The translations under genes and the position numbers were made by a program. Below the pieces are notes generated by a model. The model searched no databases. It saw only the letters and a program-made list of their open reading frames with translations, and was not told the origin of the DNA. Positions 1 through 8,424 of a DNA stretch of 64,000 bases are shown here, piece by piece. The stretch lies in contig NZ_SMMU01000002.1 in the NCBI RefSeq assembly GCF_004339665.1, positions 186,001 through 250,000 on the forward strand, given 5' to 3'. Position 1 is the first letter of the stretch. Each line of letters starts with the position of its first letter. This DNA is from Azotobacter chroococcum. GTDB taxonomy: Bacteria; Pseudomonadota; Gammaproteobacteria; Pseudomonadales; Pseudomonadaceae.

Positions 1-176
1 TACTTGGCCATCATCCGGGCGTTGAAGTCGGTGTCGCCGCCGGGGTTGGCGATCACCACCACCTGCACGGGGCGGGTGGGCCAGTTGACCTCGGCGGCGA
101 CGGCGGCCGACTGGGTGCCGAGCGTGGCGGCGGCGACCATGGCGGAGAGCAGGGAGGCGCGGAGTGTTTTTTTCAT
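1..176 (-). CDS. TctC/Bug-family periplasmic solute-binding protein, N-terminal part
   Basis: Only the first 58 codons are inside the window; the gene runs off the left edge. The start has a signal peptide (MKKTLRASLLSAMVAAATLG, then a small-residue cleavage region ending AVAA). The mature start reads VNWPTRPVQVVVIANPGGDT followed by a D-F-N-A-R segment. This is the usual opening of the Bug/TctC receptors of tripartite tricarboxylate transporters, which bind carboxylates or sugar acids in the periplasm. It lies 36 bp downstream of gudD on the same strand, so it probably takes up the glucarate-like substrate. The substrate is inferred from context only. Confidence 0.8.
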   Translation of the reverse strand, partial: MKKTLRASLLSAMVAAATLGTQSAAVAAEVNWPTRPVQVVVIANPGGDTDFNARMMAK

Positions 177-212
177 TGTCTTCTCCTTGGAGGGATGTGG
201 GGCGTACGGGGT

Positions 213-1603
213 TCAGCGGGCCAGGCTGGGATGCTTGGGGTCGTAGCGCCAGCCGGGAATCAGGTACTGCATGGCCATGGCGTCGTCGCGCGCGCCAGTG
301 GCCACCTTCTTGTACAGCTCGTGGGCGGCGATGATCCGCTGCATGTCCGGCTCGATGCCGAGGCCGGGTCTGTCCGGCACCTCGACCTGGCCGCCGACGA
401 TCTGCAGCGGCTCGCGGGTCAGGCGTTCCTGGCCTTCCTGCCAGATCCAGTGGGTGTCGATGGCGGTGATGCGCCCCGGCACGGCGGCCGCGGCATGGGT
501 GAACATGGCCAGGGAAATGTCGAAGTGGTTGTTCGAATGCGAGCCCCAGGTCAGGCCGAATTCCTCGCACACCTGGCCGAGGCGCACGGCGCCCTGCATG
601 GTCCAGAAATGCGGGTCGGCCAGCGGGATGTCCACTGCCTCCAGGCGCAGCGAATGGCCCATCTGCCGCCAGTCGGTGGCGGCCATGTTGGTGGCGGTGG
701 GAATGCCGGTGGCGCGCTTGAATTCGCCCATCACCTCGCGGCCGGAGTAACCGTTCTCCGGGCCGCAGGGGTCCTCGGCGTAGGCCAGCACCTGGCCCTG
801 GCCCTTGCACAGGCGAATCGCCTCGTCCAGCGACCAGGCGCCGTTGGGGTCGAGGGTGACGCGGGCCTGGGGGAAACGCGCCTTGATCGCCGTCACCGCG
901 GCGATCTCGTCCTCGCCGCGCATCACCCCGCCCTTGAGCTTGAAGTCGCTGAAGCCGTAGCGGGCGTGGGCCGCCTCGGCGAGGTGGGCGATGGCCTCGG
1001 GGGTGAGCGCCGCCTCGTGGCGCAGGTGATACCAGTCGTCGGCGGAGCCTTGGCCGGCCAGGTAGGGCAGGTCGGTGCGCCGGCGCTCGCCGATATAGAG
1101 AGGTAGGCCAGCATCGGCACGCGGTCGCGCTGCTGGCCGGCGCCGAGCAGTTCGGCCACCGGCACCTCCAGATGCTGGCCGAGCAGGTCGAGGAGGGCGG
1201 CCTCCACCGCGGTGATCACGTTGTCCAGGCGCAGGTTGATCTCGTGGGGCTGCTTCAGAACGGCGGCTTCCGCCTCCGAAGTCACCTGGTGCACGGTGGC
1301 CTGCGGGCCGCTGCCGCGCCCGGCGAGGGTCTGGCGCAGGCGGTTCAGGATGCGGTTGTAGCGGCCGATCGGCTGGCCGACGACCAGATCGCGCGAGCGC
1401 TCCAGTGCCTGGCGGATGCCCTCGCCGCCGGGGACCTCGCCGATGCCGGTGCGTCCGGCGCTGTCGCCGAGCAGGACCAGGTTGCGGGTGAAGTACGGGG
1501 CGTGGGCGCCGCAGAGGTTGAGCAGCATGCTGTCATGCCCGGCGACCGGGATGACCTGCATCTCGGTGACGACTGGCGTGGCGGTGGCTGGAGTGGCGGA
1601 CAT
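213..1603 (-). pseudogene. gudD: Glucarate dehydratase gudD, interrupted by a one-base frameshift
   Basis: Together the two frames encode the whole of GudD, which dehydrates D-glucarate to 5-keto-4-deoxyglucarate in the enolase superfamily. The N-terminal frame (923-1603) has [26 protein letters not shown] and [20 protein letters not shown]. It should continue MLAYLFYIGERRR, but reads [12 protein letters not shown] because one base is missing near 1097-1101. The correct frame resumes as [13 protein letters not shown] and runs to 213 with [22 protein letters not shown] and [17 protein letters not shown]. Combined length is about 463 codons, normal for GudD (about 450). ATG at 1603 is preceded by GAG at good spacing. 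No other lesion was seen, so this is either a recent inactivation or an assembly error. The next gene is a TctC-type receptor. Confidence 0.9.
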
Positions 1604-1640
1604 GCGGAGTCTCGTCTTGTTGTTATTTGATGTTATGCGT

Positions 1641-1652
1641 CGTCGTACGACA
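1641..1652. promoter_or_regulatory. Candidate GntR/FadR-type operator upstream of gudD
   Basis: The 10-bp perfect palindrome GTCGTACGAC (1643-1652) sits about 40 bp upstream of the gudD start. Read from 1641 it fits the FadR-subfamily pattern TNGTNNNACNA. Sugar-acid genes are often controlled by GntR-family repressors, so an operator is plausible. No regulator gene lies in the window, so the assignment is inference. Confidence 0.4.
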
Positions 1653-1990
1653 TTGGTGAATTAGTATCAATGGATGGCGCTCGTGTCAATGTCGTCATGT
1701 CCCGGGGCGAAGGGCACCCGGTTTGGGTGCAGATGGCGAGGGGCGGTTTTCGAGGCGTTTCGGGGGATGGGTTTTCAGTCGCTCGCTCGGGGCGGCGTGC
1801 TCTCTTGAGGTTATATGATGTCTGTGGCGATCTGGCCGTCCCCTGCGAGGCTGGACCGTTTCAGGGGGCGGAAGTCCATAGCTGGGCGTGCAAGAGATGC
1901 CGATATTCTTTTCGGCCCGCCTGGTCTTGCCGTGTCATAAAGTCAAACGCTCGTTTGCTCGCTATTTTCCGCCCGCAGCACGGGCCGCGA

Positions 1991-2233
1991 TCAAGACGGC
2001 TCGCCAGCCCCCGTTCGGTCAGCCCATCGCGAAACCCGTATCGTTGCCGTGGCCGGTTCGGTCGGCACGACGCCTCGCGCAATCCCGGCAGTCAGGGCGG
2101 CCTCGAGCCGTTCCAGTGCACTCATCGGCTTGGTCTGGAGCTCGATCCATTCCGGCACGCCGGCACGCCGGCACGCCGGCGCGGGGGCCGCGCCGTATCT
2201 CCGCCCAGACCTCGGGCGGATACAGCCGTCAGG
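1991..2233 (-). pseudogene. Unidentified reading-frame remnant broken by an 8-bp tandem repeat
   Basis: On the minus strand one frame reads RLYPPEVWAEIRRGPRAGVP. After two extra copies of an 8-bp repeat, another frame reads EWIELQTKPMSALERLEAAL and continues TAGIARGVVPTEPATATIRV to a stop at 1991. Removing the 16 extra bases joins the two halves into one plausible protein tail with good high-GC coding character. I do not recognise the family. The remaining DNA from 1653 to 1990 shows no convincing gene. This looks like the end of a decayed gene between the sugar isomerase and gudD. Confidence 0.35.
2153..2180. repeat. Tandem 8-bp repeat (CGGCACGC)
   Basis: Three perfect head-to-tail copies of CGGCACGC occupy 2153-2176, followed by a partial copy. 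The unit length is not a multiple of three, so gain or loss of a copy shifts the frame of the remnant that spans it. Confidence 0.9.
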
Positions 2234-3062
2234 CTACTGGAAAGGCCTTTGGGCGCATGCCCTCCACCAGCGCCCTAGCCGCCTGCAGGGCGGCGCGGGC
2301 CCAGGCTTCGGGGCCCATCTCGGCGACGCGCCGGTCGTTGGGGATCTCGATGCTCACCGGCAGCCCGGCCGGCAGCTCGCGCCACAGCCGGCGCAGGTCG
2401 AGGCCGCCCTCGCCGGGCAGCAGGCGCTCGCCGCGGGCGGCCTGGATCAGGGCCTCGGTAGTGGTCGGACGCTCGGCCGGGCCGTCGCAGATCTGCGCGT
2501 AGTGCAGCCACTCGGCGGGGATCTCGGCCAACTGCTCGAAGCGGCTGGCCGAGCGGTCGAAGTGCAGGGCGTCGACCAGGATGCCGCCGTTGCGGCGGTC
2601 GGCACGGCGGACGATGCGCAGGGCACTGTCCAGGTCGCGCACCGGGGTCCAGGGCATGAATTCCAGATCGGCCGACAGGCCGAACGGCAGCATGGCGTCG
2701 CACAGGCGCGCGTAGTGTTCGATCAGGCGTTCCTCCTCGGGGTCGTCGCCGGCCACCAGCACGGCCTTGGCGCCCAGTTCGGCGCCGGTTTCCAGGAAGG
2801 GCAGGTAGCGCTCCAGCTCGAAATCCGCACCGATGCGGATCAGCTCCAGGTCGAAGATGCGCACGCCGGTGTCGTTCATCCGCGCCAGGGTTTCGCGCAG
2901 CATCGGCTTGTCGGTCATCAGCGGATAGGCCACGGCGCCGGGCGCCACCGGCAGCAGGCGCACGCCGGCCTGGTCGTAGCCGGTACGCGCCGCCAGCTCG
3001 ATCATCTGCGGCGGGCTCAGCTGCAGGGCGGTGAGCTGGGCGATGGAGTAGGTCGGTTGCAT
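2229..3062 (-). CDS. Sugar phosphate isomerase/epimerase family protein (TIM barrel)
   Basis: This 277-residue protein has the fold of the xylose isomerase/AP endonuclease 2 family. It opens TYSIAQLTALQLSPPQMIEL, then has GVRIFDLELIRI, GAKAVLVAGDD, LSADLEFMPWT, GGILVDALHFDR and VSIEIPNDRR. The E and D residues at the strand ends are those that bind a divalent metal in this family. No signal peptide is present, so it is cytoplasmic. ATG at 3062 is chosen because GGAG lies six bases upstream; an upstream extension to 3272 has no such site. The true substrate cannot be told; location near gudD suggests sugar or sugar-acid isomerisation. Two palindromic operator-like sites lie in its upstream region. 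Confidence 0.8.
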   Translation of the reverse strand: MQPTYSIAQLTALQLSPPQMIELAARTGYDQAGVRLLPVAPGAVAYPLMTDKPMLRETLARMNDTGVRIFDLELIRIGADFELERYLPFLETGAELGAKAVLVAGDDPEEERLIEHYARLCDAMLPFGLSADLEFMPWTPVRDLDSALRIVRRADRRNGGILVDALHFDRSASRFEQLAEIPAEWLHYAQICDGPAERPTTTEALIQAARGERLLPGEGGLDLRRLWRELPAGLPVSIEIPNDRRVAEMGPEAWARAALQAARALVEGMRPKAFPVA

Positions 3063-3183
3063 GGGCGTCTCCGGTTTCTTGTTGTCGTTTGGCGACCGGC
3101 TCGATCCCGCGGACCCGGGAGCGGGCCGCCGGTCATGGTCCCGGGACGGTTCTGCCCGAAGGACCTTCGGATATTGGCATTTA

Positions 3184-3198
3184 TGGAACTTAATTCCA
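3184..3198. promoter_or_regulatory. Candidate IclR-family operator
   Basis: The 15-bp inverted repeat TGGAACTTAATTCCA resembles the TGGAA-N5-TTCCA sites bound by IclR-type regulators. It lies 122 bp upstream of the sugar isomerase start and 162 bp before aqpZ, which is transcribed the other way. Which gene it controls is not known. Confidence 0.4.
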
Positions 3199-3254
3199 AT
3201 AAATAACATTGCTCCGCTGGCCTGCCTGCTGGGCATGCGCGCAATCCCCTTCCG

Positions 3255-3271
3255 TGGGAAACAGTTTCCCA
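3255..3271. promoter_or_regulatory. Perfect 17-bp palindrome, operator candidate
   Basis: TGGGAAACAGTTTCCCA is a perfect 8+1+8 palindrome midway between the divergent sugar isomerase and aqpZ genes. Such symmetry is typical of a dimeric repressor site. No cognate regulator is visible. Confidence 0.4.
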
Positions 3272-3359
3272 TCAGGGGAACGCCGCAGACCCCTGACTAG
3301 ACTTGCCGTGCGTCTCGAAGGTGGAGAGGCGCTGCCCCCAGATCCATGGAGATTGGAAA

Positions 3360-4076
3360 ATGAACAGGTATGGCGCGGAGTTTCTCGGAACCTTCTGGCT
3401 GGTGCTCGGCGGCTGCGGCAGCGCGGTCCTCGCCGCGGCCTTCCCGGAGGTCGGCATCGGCCTGCATGGTGTCTCGCTGGCGTTCGGCCTGACGGTGCTG
3501 ACCATGGCCTATGCCATCGGCCACATCTCCGGCTGCCACCTGAATCCGGCGGTGTCCATCGGCCTGTGGGCCGGCGGGCGCTTCCCGGCCAAGGACCTGG
3601 CGCCCTATATCGCGGCCCAGGTGCTCGGCGGGATCGCCGCGGGCGCGGTCCTCTACGTCATCGCCAGCGGCACCGCCGGCTTCGACGTCGCCAAGGGTTT
3701 CGCCTCCAACGGTTACGGCGCCCATTCGCCGGGCGGCTATTCGCTGCTGGCGGCGCTGGTGACCGAGGTGGTGATGACCCTGTTCTTCCTGCTGATCATC
3801 CTCGGCGCCACCGACAAGCGCGCCCCCGCCGGCTTCGCCCCGATCGCCATCGGCCTGGCCCTGACGCTGATCCACCTGATCAGCATCCCGGTGACCAATA
3901 CCTCGGTGAACCCGGCGCGCAGCACCGGCGTCGCCGTGTTCGTCGGCGACTGGGCCCTCGCCCAGCTCTGGCTGTTCTGGGTCGCGCCGATCGTCGGGGC
4001 GCTGATCGGCGCCGTCGTCTATCGGCTGATCGGCGTCGAGGAAACCGGTTTCGCCCGGCAACCGGCTCGCAGCTGA
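3360..4076 (+). CDS. aqpZ: Aquaporin Z, water channel
   Basis: This 238-residue inner-membrane protein forms the tetrameric water channel. Both NPA half-helix motifs are present (HLNPAVSIG at residues 60-68, with NPA at 62-64, and VNPARSTG with NPA at 184-186). The narrow-filter residues of AqpZ can be placed at F42, H172, T181 and R187, which predicts a water-selective pore and not a glycerol channel. Six hydrophobic segments fit the family, and length matches E. coli AqpZ (231). ATG at 3360 follows GGAG. It is a single gene; the GH5 gene starts 203 bp downstream. Confidence 0.97.
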   Translation: MNRYGAEFLGTFWLVLGGCGSAVLAAAFPEVGIGLHGVSLAFGLTVLTMAYAIGHISGCHLNPAVSIGLWAGGRFPAKDLAPYIAAQVLGGIAAGAVLYVIASGTAGFDVAKGFASNGYGAHSPGGYSLLAALVTEVVMTLFFLLIILGATDKRAPAGFAPIAIGLALTLIHLISIPVTNTSVNPARSTGVAVFVGDWALAQLWLFWVAPIVGALIGAVVYRLIGVEETGFARQPARS

Positions 4077-4279
4077 GCTGTGCCGGACGCAGCCCGGCTT
4101 CTCTCTCGTCATCCGGTGGGCCGTGCTGCGCAGTTGCCCACCCTGCAAAAGCCGACCTCTCGCCAGAGCCCTCGCGGCCGGGGCCGCTCCCAGCCATTAA
4201 CTCCCGTGTGCCGCCCCGGCTCCAGCGAGGCGGTCCATCTATGCTATTCGAGAGGCTTTTTCCGCAGGGGAGTACAAGG

Positions 4280-5386
4280 ATGAACAAGAGCGATCTGAAA
4301 TTGCGCGGGGTCAATCTGGGCAGCTGGCTGGTGCTGGAGAAGTGGATGGTGCCGAGCCTGTTCGAGGGCCTGGCGGCCACCGACGAGACCACCTGGTGCG
4401 CCGAGCTGGGCGAGCGGGCCGGCGAGCGCCTGCGTGCCCACTGGAACCGCTGGATCACCCGCGACGACTTCGCCTGGCTGGCCGAGCGTGGCCTGAACGC
4501 CGTGCGCATTCCGGTCGGCCACTGGATCTTCGGCCCCGACTACCCCTATCACCCGAGCTACGGCGAGGCCCGCTATCCCTTCGTCGAGGGCGGCATCGAG
4601 GTGCTCGACCGGGCCATGACCTGGGCCTGGGAATGCGGCCTGCACGTGGTGCTCGACCTGCATGCCGCGCCGGGTTGCCAGAACGGCTTCGACAACGGCG
4701 GGATCAAGGACGTCTGCGAGTGGCACACCCGCCCGGAATACCGCGAGCACTCGCTGTCGGTGCTCGAGCGGCTGGCCGAGCGCTACCGTGAGCACCCGGC
4801 GCTGCATGCCATAGAAGTGCTCAACGAGCCGCGCTGGGACGTGCCCACCGACTACCTCAAGGCCTACAACCTGGACGCCTACGCGCGCATCCGCCGGCAC
4901 TGCTCGGCCGAGCGGGTGGCGGTGGTGTTCCACGACGGCTTCCGCGACTTCCGCGAGTACCTGGGCTTCATGCAGGGGCCGCAGTACCGCAACGTGATCT
5001 TCGACATCCACCGCTACCAGTGCTTCGAGCGCGGCGACATCGACATGGACATCTACGGCCACATGCGCAAGGCCGCCGGGGACTGGAAGGCCGAGGCCGA
5101 TGCGGTCATCACCGAGCTGGGCCTGCCGACCATCTGCGGCGAGTGGAGCCTGGGGCTGGACCTCAGGGTGGTGTCGCTGTGGGCCGAGGGACCGTTCAAC
5201 CATGCCCTCGAGCACATGGACGCCTTCCAGGAGAGCGTCGCCTACCGCGGCTACGCCGCCGCCCAACTGGCCTGCTTCGAGAAGTACCAGGGCTGGTTCT
5301 TCTGGAACTACAAGACCGAGACCACGCCGGCCTGGTGCTTCCGCGACTGCGTCGAGCGCGGCTGGCTGCCGTCATCCTTTGCGTAG
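4280..5386 (+). CDS. Glycoside hydrolase family 5 protein, exo-beta-1,3-glucanase-like
   Basis: This 368-residue protein resembles fungal-type exo-1,3-beta-glucanases of GH5. It starts LRGVNLGSWLVLEKWMVPSL and has VRIPVGHWIF (75-84), the acid/base glutamate E183 in VLNEPRW, and the nucleophile E288 in ICGEWSLGLD. FFWNYKTE near the end is the usual conserved aromatic segment. No signal peptide is present, so it is predicted to be cytoplasmic or exported by another route. ATG at 4280 has GGGGAG upstream. The 3' end overlaps the convergent ABC gene by 15 bp. Activity on beta-1,3-glucan is inferred from family likeness. Confidence 0.88.
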   Translation: MNKSDLKLRGVNLGSWLVLEKWMVPSLFEGLAATDETTWCAELGERAGERLRAHWNRWITRDDFAWLAERGLNAVRIPVGHWIFGPDYPYHPSYGEARYPFVEGGIEVLDRAMTWAWECGLHVVLDLHAAPGCQNGFDNGGIKDVCEWHTRPEYREHSLSVLERLAERYREHPALHAIEVLNEPRWDVPTDYLKAYNLDAYARIRRHCSAERVAVVFHDGFRDFREYLGFMQGPQYRNVIFDIHRYQCFERGDIDMDIYGHMRKAAGDWKAEADAVITELGLPTICGEWSLGLDLRVVSLWAEGPFNHALEHMDAFQESVAYRGYAAAQLACFEKYQGWFFWNYKTETTPAWCFRDCVERGWLPSSFA

Positions 5387-7132
5387 CCCGCACAGTTCGC
5401 TGGCGCAGGCGAGAAAGCGCGGCTCGGCCTGGCGGTTGAGAATCAGCTTGCGCGTGTGGTGGTGTTCCAGCCCGGCGTGGAAGCTGATGGTCAGCAGGGT
5501 CGAGTCGGGCAGCTCGCGGCAGAGCATTTCCAGCATGTAGTCCTCGCCCTTGGGATCGAAGGCGTCGGTGGCCTCCTCGAGGAACACCCAGGGCGGCTGG
5601 TGCAGGATCAGCCGGGCGATGGCCAGGCACTGCTGGGCGCGCAGCGGCAGCACCCGGCTCCAGCTGTCGGTTTCCGAAAGGCGCGGGGCCAGCCAGGCCA
5701 CCCCGGCGCATTCGAGCGCATGGTGCAGTTCCGCGCGGCTGAAATGGTTGGGTTCGCGCGGGTAGCTGAGCACCGACTCCAGGCTGCCGTCGGGCAGGAA
5801 GGGGTGCTGCGAGAGGAACACCACGCCGGCGTCGTCGGGCAGCAGGATCTGGCCGTTGCCCCAGGGCCACAGTCCGGCCACCGCCTTGAACAGGCCGATG
5901 GTCACCGCCGGATCGCCGGCGATCAGCACCCGCTCGCCGCGGTGGATGGTGGCGTTGAGGCGCTCGACGAGGATCTCGCCGTCCGGATTGGCCAGGCACA
6001 GGTCGCGGAACACCAGCTCGTTGGCCCGCCCGTGGCCCAGCTCGATGCGGTGCTCCACCGGCTGGCGCTCGCGCTCCTCCAGCTGCAGCATGTCGTTGTG
6101 GAGGCTGGCCACCCGGTCCGCCGAAGCCTTGCACTTGGCCAGTTCGCCGAGGTTGTCGATCGGCCAGGAGAGCGCCGAGGTCAGGCGCTGGAAGGCCTGC
6201 GCCGCCTGCATCAGCACGCCGAGGGTCATCGCCCCGGAGATGTACTGCGGCGCCGCGACCAGGATCGGGAACACCGGCAGCAGCGCGCCGTAGCCGGCGG
6301 AGAAGGACACGATGCCGAGGTAGCCGATGGTCTGCCGGTTCCAGCCGTGGCCGACGTCGGCGAACAGCCGGCCGGCGTAGTCGCGCTCGATGCCCTCGCC
6401 GTGCATCAGGGCGATCGACTCGGAGTTCTCGCGGGCCCGCGCCAGGCCGAAGCGCAGGTTCGCCTCGACCGTCTGCAGCCGGTTGGTGGACTTGGTCAGC
6501 GGCCGGCCGAGCAGCAGGCCCAGCACGCTGCCGCCGCCGGCGTAGAGGAAGGCCAGCAGCACCAGGAAGCCGGGGATGACGATGTCGGTGCCGGGCAGCG
6601 CCAGGCTGCCGGAGAGCTTGAACAGGATATCGACGAAGGTGCCGAGGATCAGCAGGGAGAAGACCAGCGAATGGGCGAGGTTGATCGCGTTCTCGGTGGC
6701 GATGCGGATGTCCTCGGCGATGCGCCCGTCGGGGTTGTCGTGCTCGCCGCTGGTGAACTGCAGCTTGTAGTGGTGGGCGCGGGCCAGCCAGTGGTCGAGC
6801 AGGTGCAGGGTCAGCCACTGCCGCCAGTCCAGCTGCAGCCAGCGCTTGACGTGCAGGTGCAGCGCGGTGACCAGCATGGTCAGGGCGAAGATCAGCGCGA
6901 AGGTGGCGATCTGCAGCAGCAGGGTGTTGAGCGAGCGCGCCTCCAGGGCGTCGAACAGCTCGCGGTGCCAGTAGCTGGTCCAGATCGCCAGGCCGACCTG
7001 GCCGAGGGTCAGCAGCAGCAGCATGCCCACGGCGCCGCGCACCAGCCATTTGCGCTCGCTGTTCCAGTAGGGCTTGACCATGTGGGCGAACTGCCACCGC
7101 AAGGGCGGCGGGTTCAGGCTGCTCTGGCTCAT
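5372..7132 (-). CDS. ABC transporter of the YddA/SbmA-BacA type with degenerate ATPase motifs
   Basis: This 586-residue protein has an N-terminal membrane domain (helices about 32-52, 70-92, 150-172, 184-208, 268-295) of the ABC_membrane_2/SbmA-BacA class, with the signature KSTNRLQTVEANLRFGLARA and RENSESIALMHGE. The C-terminal ATPase domain keeps the order of the family but has lost key residues. The Walker A region reads IAGDPAVTIGLFKAVAGLWP with no GKS/T. The signature reads LPLRAQQCLAIAR in place of LSLGEQQR-like. Walker B reads VFLEEATDAFD. The switch histidine survives (SFHAGL). The frame is intact for its full length, so it is probably made, but ATP hydrolysis is doubtful. Substrate unknown. 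Confidence 0.8.
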   Translation of the reverse strand: MSQSSLNPPPLRWQFAHMVKPYWNSERKWLVRGAVGMLLLLTLGQVGLAIWTSYWHRELFDALEARSLNTLLLQIATFALIFALTMLVTALHLHVKRWLQLDWRQWLTLHLLDHWLARAHHYKLQFTSGEHDNPDGRIAEDIRIATENAINLAHSLVFSLLILGTFVDILFKLSGSLALPGTDIVIPGFLVLLAFLYAGGGSVLGLLLGRPLTKSTNRLQTVEANLRFGLARARENSESIALMHGEGIERDYAGRLFADVGHGWNRQTIGYLGIVSFSAGYGALLPVFPILVAAPQYISGAMTLGVLMQAAQAFQRLTSALSWPIDNLGELAKCKASADRVASLHNDMLQLEERERQPVEHRIELGHGRANELVFRDLCLANPDGEILVERLNATIHRGERVLIAGDPAVTIGLFKAVAGLWPWGNGQILLPDDAGVVFLSQHPFLPDGSLESVLSYPREPNHFSRAELHHALECAGVAWLAPRLSETDSWSRVLPLRAQQCLAIARLILHQPPWVFLEEATDAFDPKGEDYMLEMLCRELPDSTLLTISFHAGLEHHHTRKLILNRQAEPRFLACASELCGLRKG

Positions 7133-7168
7133 CGGCGTTCCTCCCCCGGCCCGCCCGCCATGGACGCG

Positions 7169-7193
7169 GCCGGCGCCTGTGCCAGGCGCCGGC
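7169..7193. other. Perfect 11-bp stem hairpin in the 7133-7578 gap
   Basis: GCCGGCGCCTG and CAGGCGCCGGC flank a 3-base loop. No T tract follows on either side, so it is not a classic terminator. It lies in the 5' region of the minus-strand ABC gene. The rest of the 446-bp gap to 7578 shows no convincing gene. Confidence 0.5.
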
Positions 7194-7578
7194 TGTCCGC
7201 CTGCAAGACCACCCTCAACTCGCAGAACGACATCCCTTTCACCTTAGCCGCCCGCTGGCGACGCACGACATCCATCGGCCCGCCCGCAGGCGCGTCCCGA
7301 TATCGACCCCGGGGAAAGTCTGCCGGGGCACCGGCGAGCCATCGCTGCGACACCCGTCTGGCTGGTCGATAGGGACAGCTTAGCCCGCCCCCGGCTCGCC
7401 TGTTGGGCTGCGAGACTGCCGGCTGTCGTGGCGGGGAGCCATACTGAGGAGGGTACGCCGGATGCCGGGCAGGTCTGCGCCTTCGGCAACGGCCTGTCCG
7501 GGGTCGGACAGCGCTGCCGCTGGCTGCGCTGCGCCGGCAGCTGTAACCTGCTGCGCCATCGCCGAAAGAGTCCTGCCT

Positions 7579-8070
7579 ATGCTCGGAAACCCGCATTCAT
7601 TCATCATCGGCGTCTGCGTCTGTCTCGCCGTCCCGGCCCTGGCCGACAACGCCAGCCCGCCGCAGAGCCGGCAGGCGCATATCCATCATCAGGGCCACAG
7701 CGTGATGCCCTTCTCCCTCAAGCGCACCCTGCACGTCTTTCGCATGACCGAAAGCGGCGGCAGCATGCAGGTGGTCATCCGCAAGCCGGGCGCGGCGGAC
7801 CAGCTGTCGGGCATCCAGCGCCATCTCCTGCACATGGCGGCGCGCTTCTCCGGCGGCGACTTTTCCGTCCCGGCCAGCCTGCACGGCGAGAGCATGCCGG
7901 GCCTCAGGGAGCTGGAGGCCGGTGCCGCGCGCATGAAGGTCACCTACGCGCCCCTGCCCGACGGCGGCGAAATCCGCTTCGAGGCCGAAGACCTCGAGAT
8001 GATCACCGCCATCCACCGCTGGTTCGGCGCCCAACTGTCCGAGCACGGCGCCGATGCGCAGGCGCAGTGA
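7579..8070 (+). CDS. Conserved periplasmic protein of unknown function
   Basis: This 163-residue protein begins with a signal peptide (MLGNPHSFIIGVCVCLAVPA, cleavage after ALA). The mature part contains HIHHQGHSVMPFSLKRTLHV, FRMTESGG, HLLHMAARFSGGDFS, LHGESMPGL and HRWFGAQLSEHGADA. I recognise this as a small conserved family in Pseudomonas and relatives that some databases label aspartate carbamoyltransferase. It has none of the motifs of that enzyme, so the label should not be copied. The histidine-rich start and the HGES motif could bind a metal. The next gene, a small membrane protein, follows after 20 bp. Confidence 0.7.
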   Translation: MLGNPHSFIIGVCVCLAVPALADNASPPQSRQAHIHHQGHSVMPFSLKRTLHVFRMTESGGSMQVVIRKPGAADQLSGIQRHLLHMAARFSGGDFSVPASLHGESMPGLRELEAGAARMKVTYAPLPDGGEIRFEAEDLEMITAIHRWFGAQLSEHGADAQAQ

Positions 8071-8090
8071 GGAGACCGGGGAGTCGATAT

Positions 8091-8378
8091 ATGGATGACC
8101 TCGGGGACTATCTGCTGAGGCCGCTGGTGAAGGGGCTTTACCTGCTGGTGCGCCTGGCCCTGTGGCTGGTATTCGAGCTGCTCGTCGAAGTGATCGCCTG
8201 GTGGATTGGCTGGTGCGTTTGCCGGGTCGCCAGCCTCAACGCCTTTCCGCGGGAGCGCATCGGCGAATACGACAGGGCCTCGCGTCCGGTGGCCCTGGCC
8301 GTGTGTGTGACCGGCATGCTGGCGCTGCTGGTGCTGGGCGCGGCCCTGGCATGGGCGGCCGCCAGCGGCACCGGCTGA
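8091..8378 (+). CDS. Small two-helix membrane protein
   Basis: This 95-residue protein has a long N-terminal hydrophobic stretch (about 12-45, LYLLVRLALWLVFELLVEVI) and a second helix near residues 67-91 (VALAVCVTGMLALLVLGAAL). Between them is a charged loop with PRERIGEYDRASR. ATG at 8091 follows GGGGAG. It starts 20 bp after the periplasmic gene and is probably cotranscribed. No known family was recognised. Confidence 0.6.
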   Translation: MDDLGDYLLRPLVKGLYLLVRLALWLVFELLVEVIAWWIGWCVCRVASLNAFPRERIGEYDRASRPVALAVCVTGMLALLVLGAALAWAAASGTG

Positions 8379-8424
8379 CGGCGGCGTCCGGAGTCAGATC
8401 CCTTTTCGAATCAAGGAAACATGC

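Noticed and set aside
195-1106. Long plus-strand open frame over gudD
   Set aside because: It is antisense to a recognisable GudD and has the low-complexity composition typical of shadow frames in GC-rich DNA.
1670-2278. 202-codon plus-strand frame in the gap upstream of gudD
   Set aside because: Arginine- and cysteine-rich with no ribosome site or family likeness; the opposite strand holds a more protein-like remnant.
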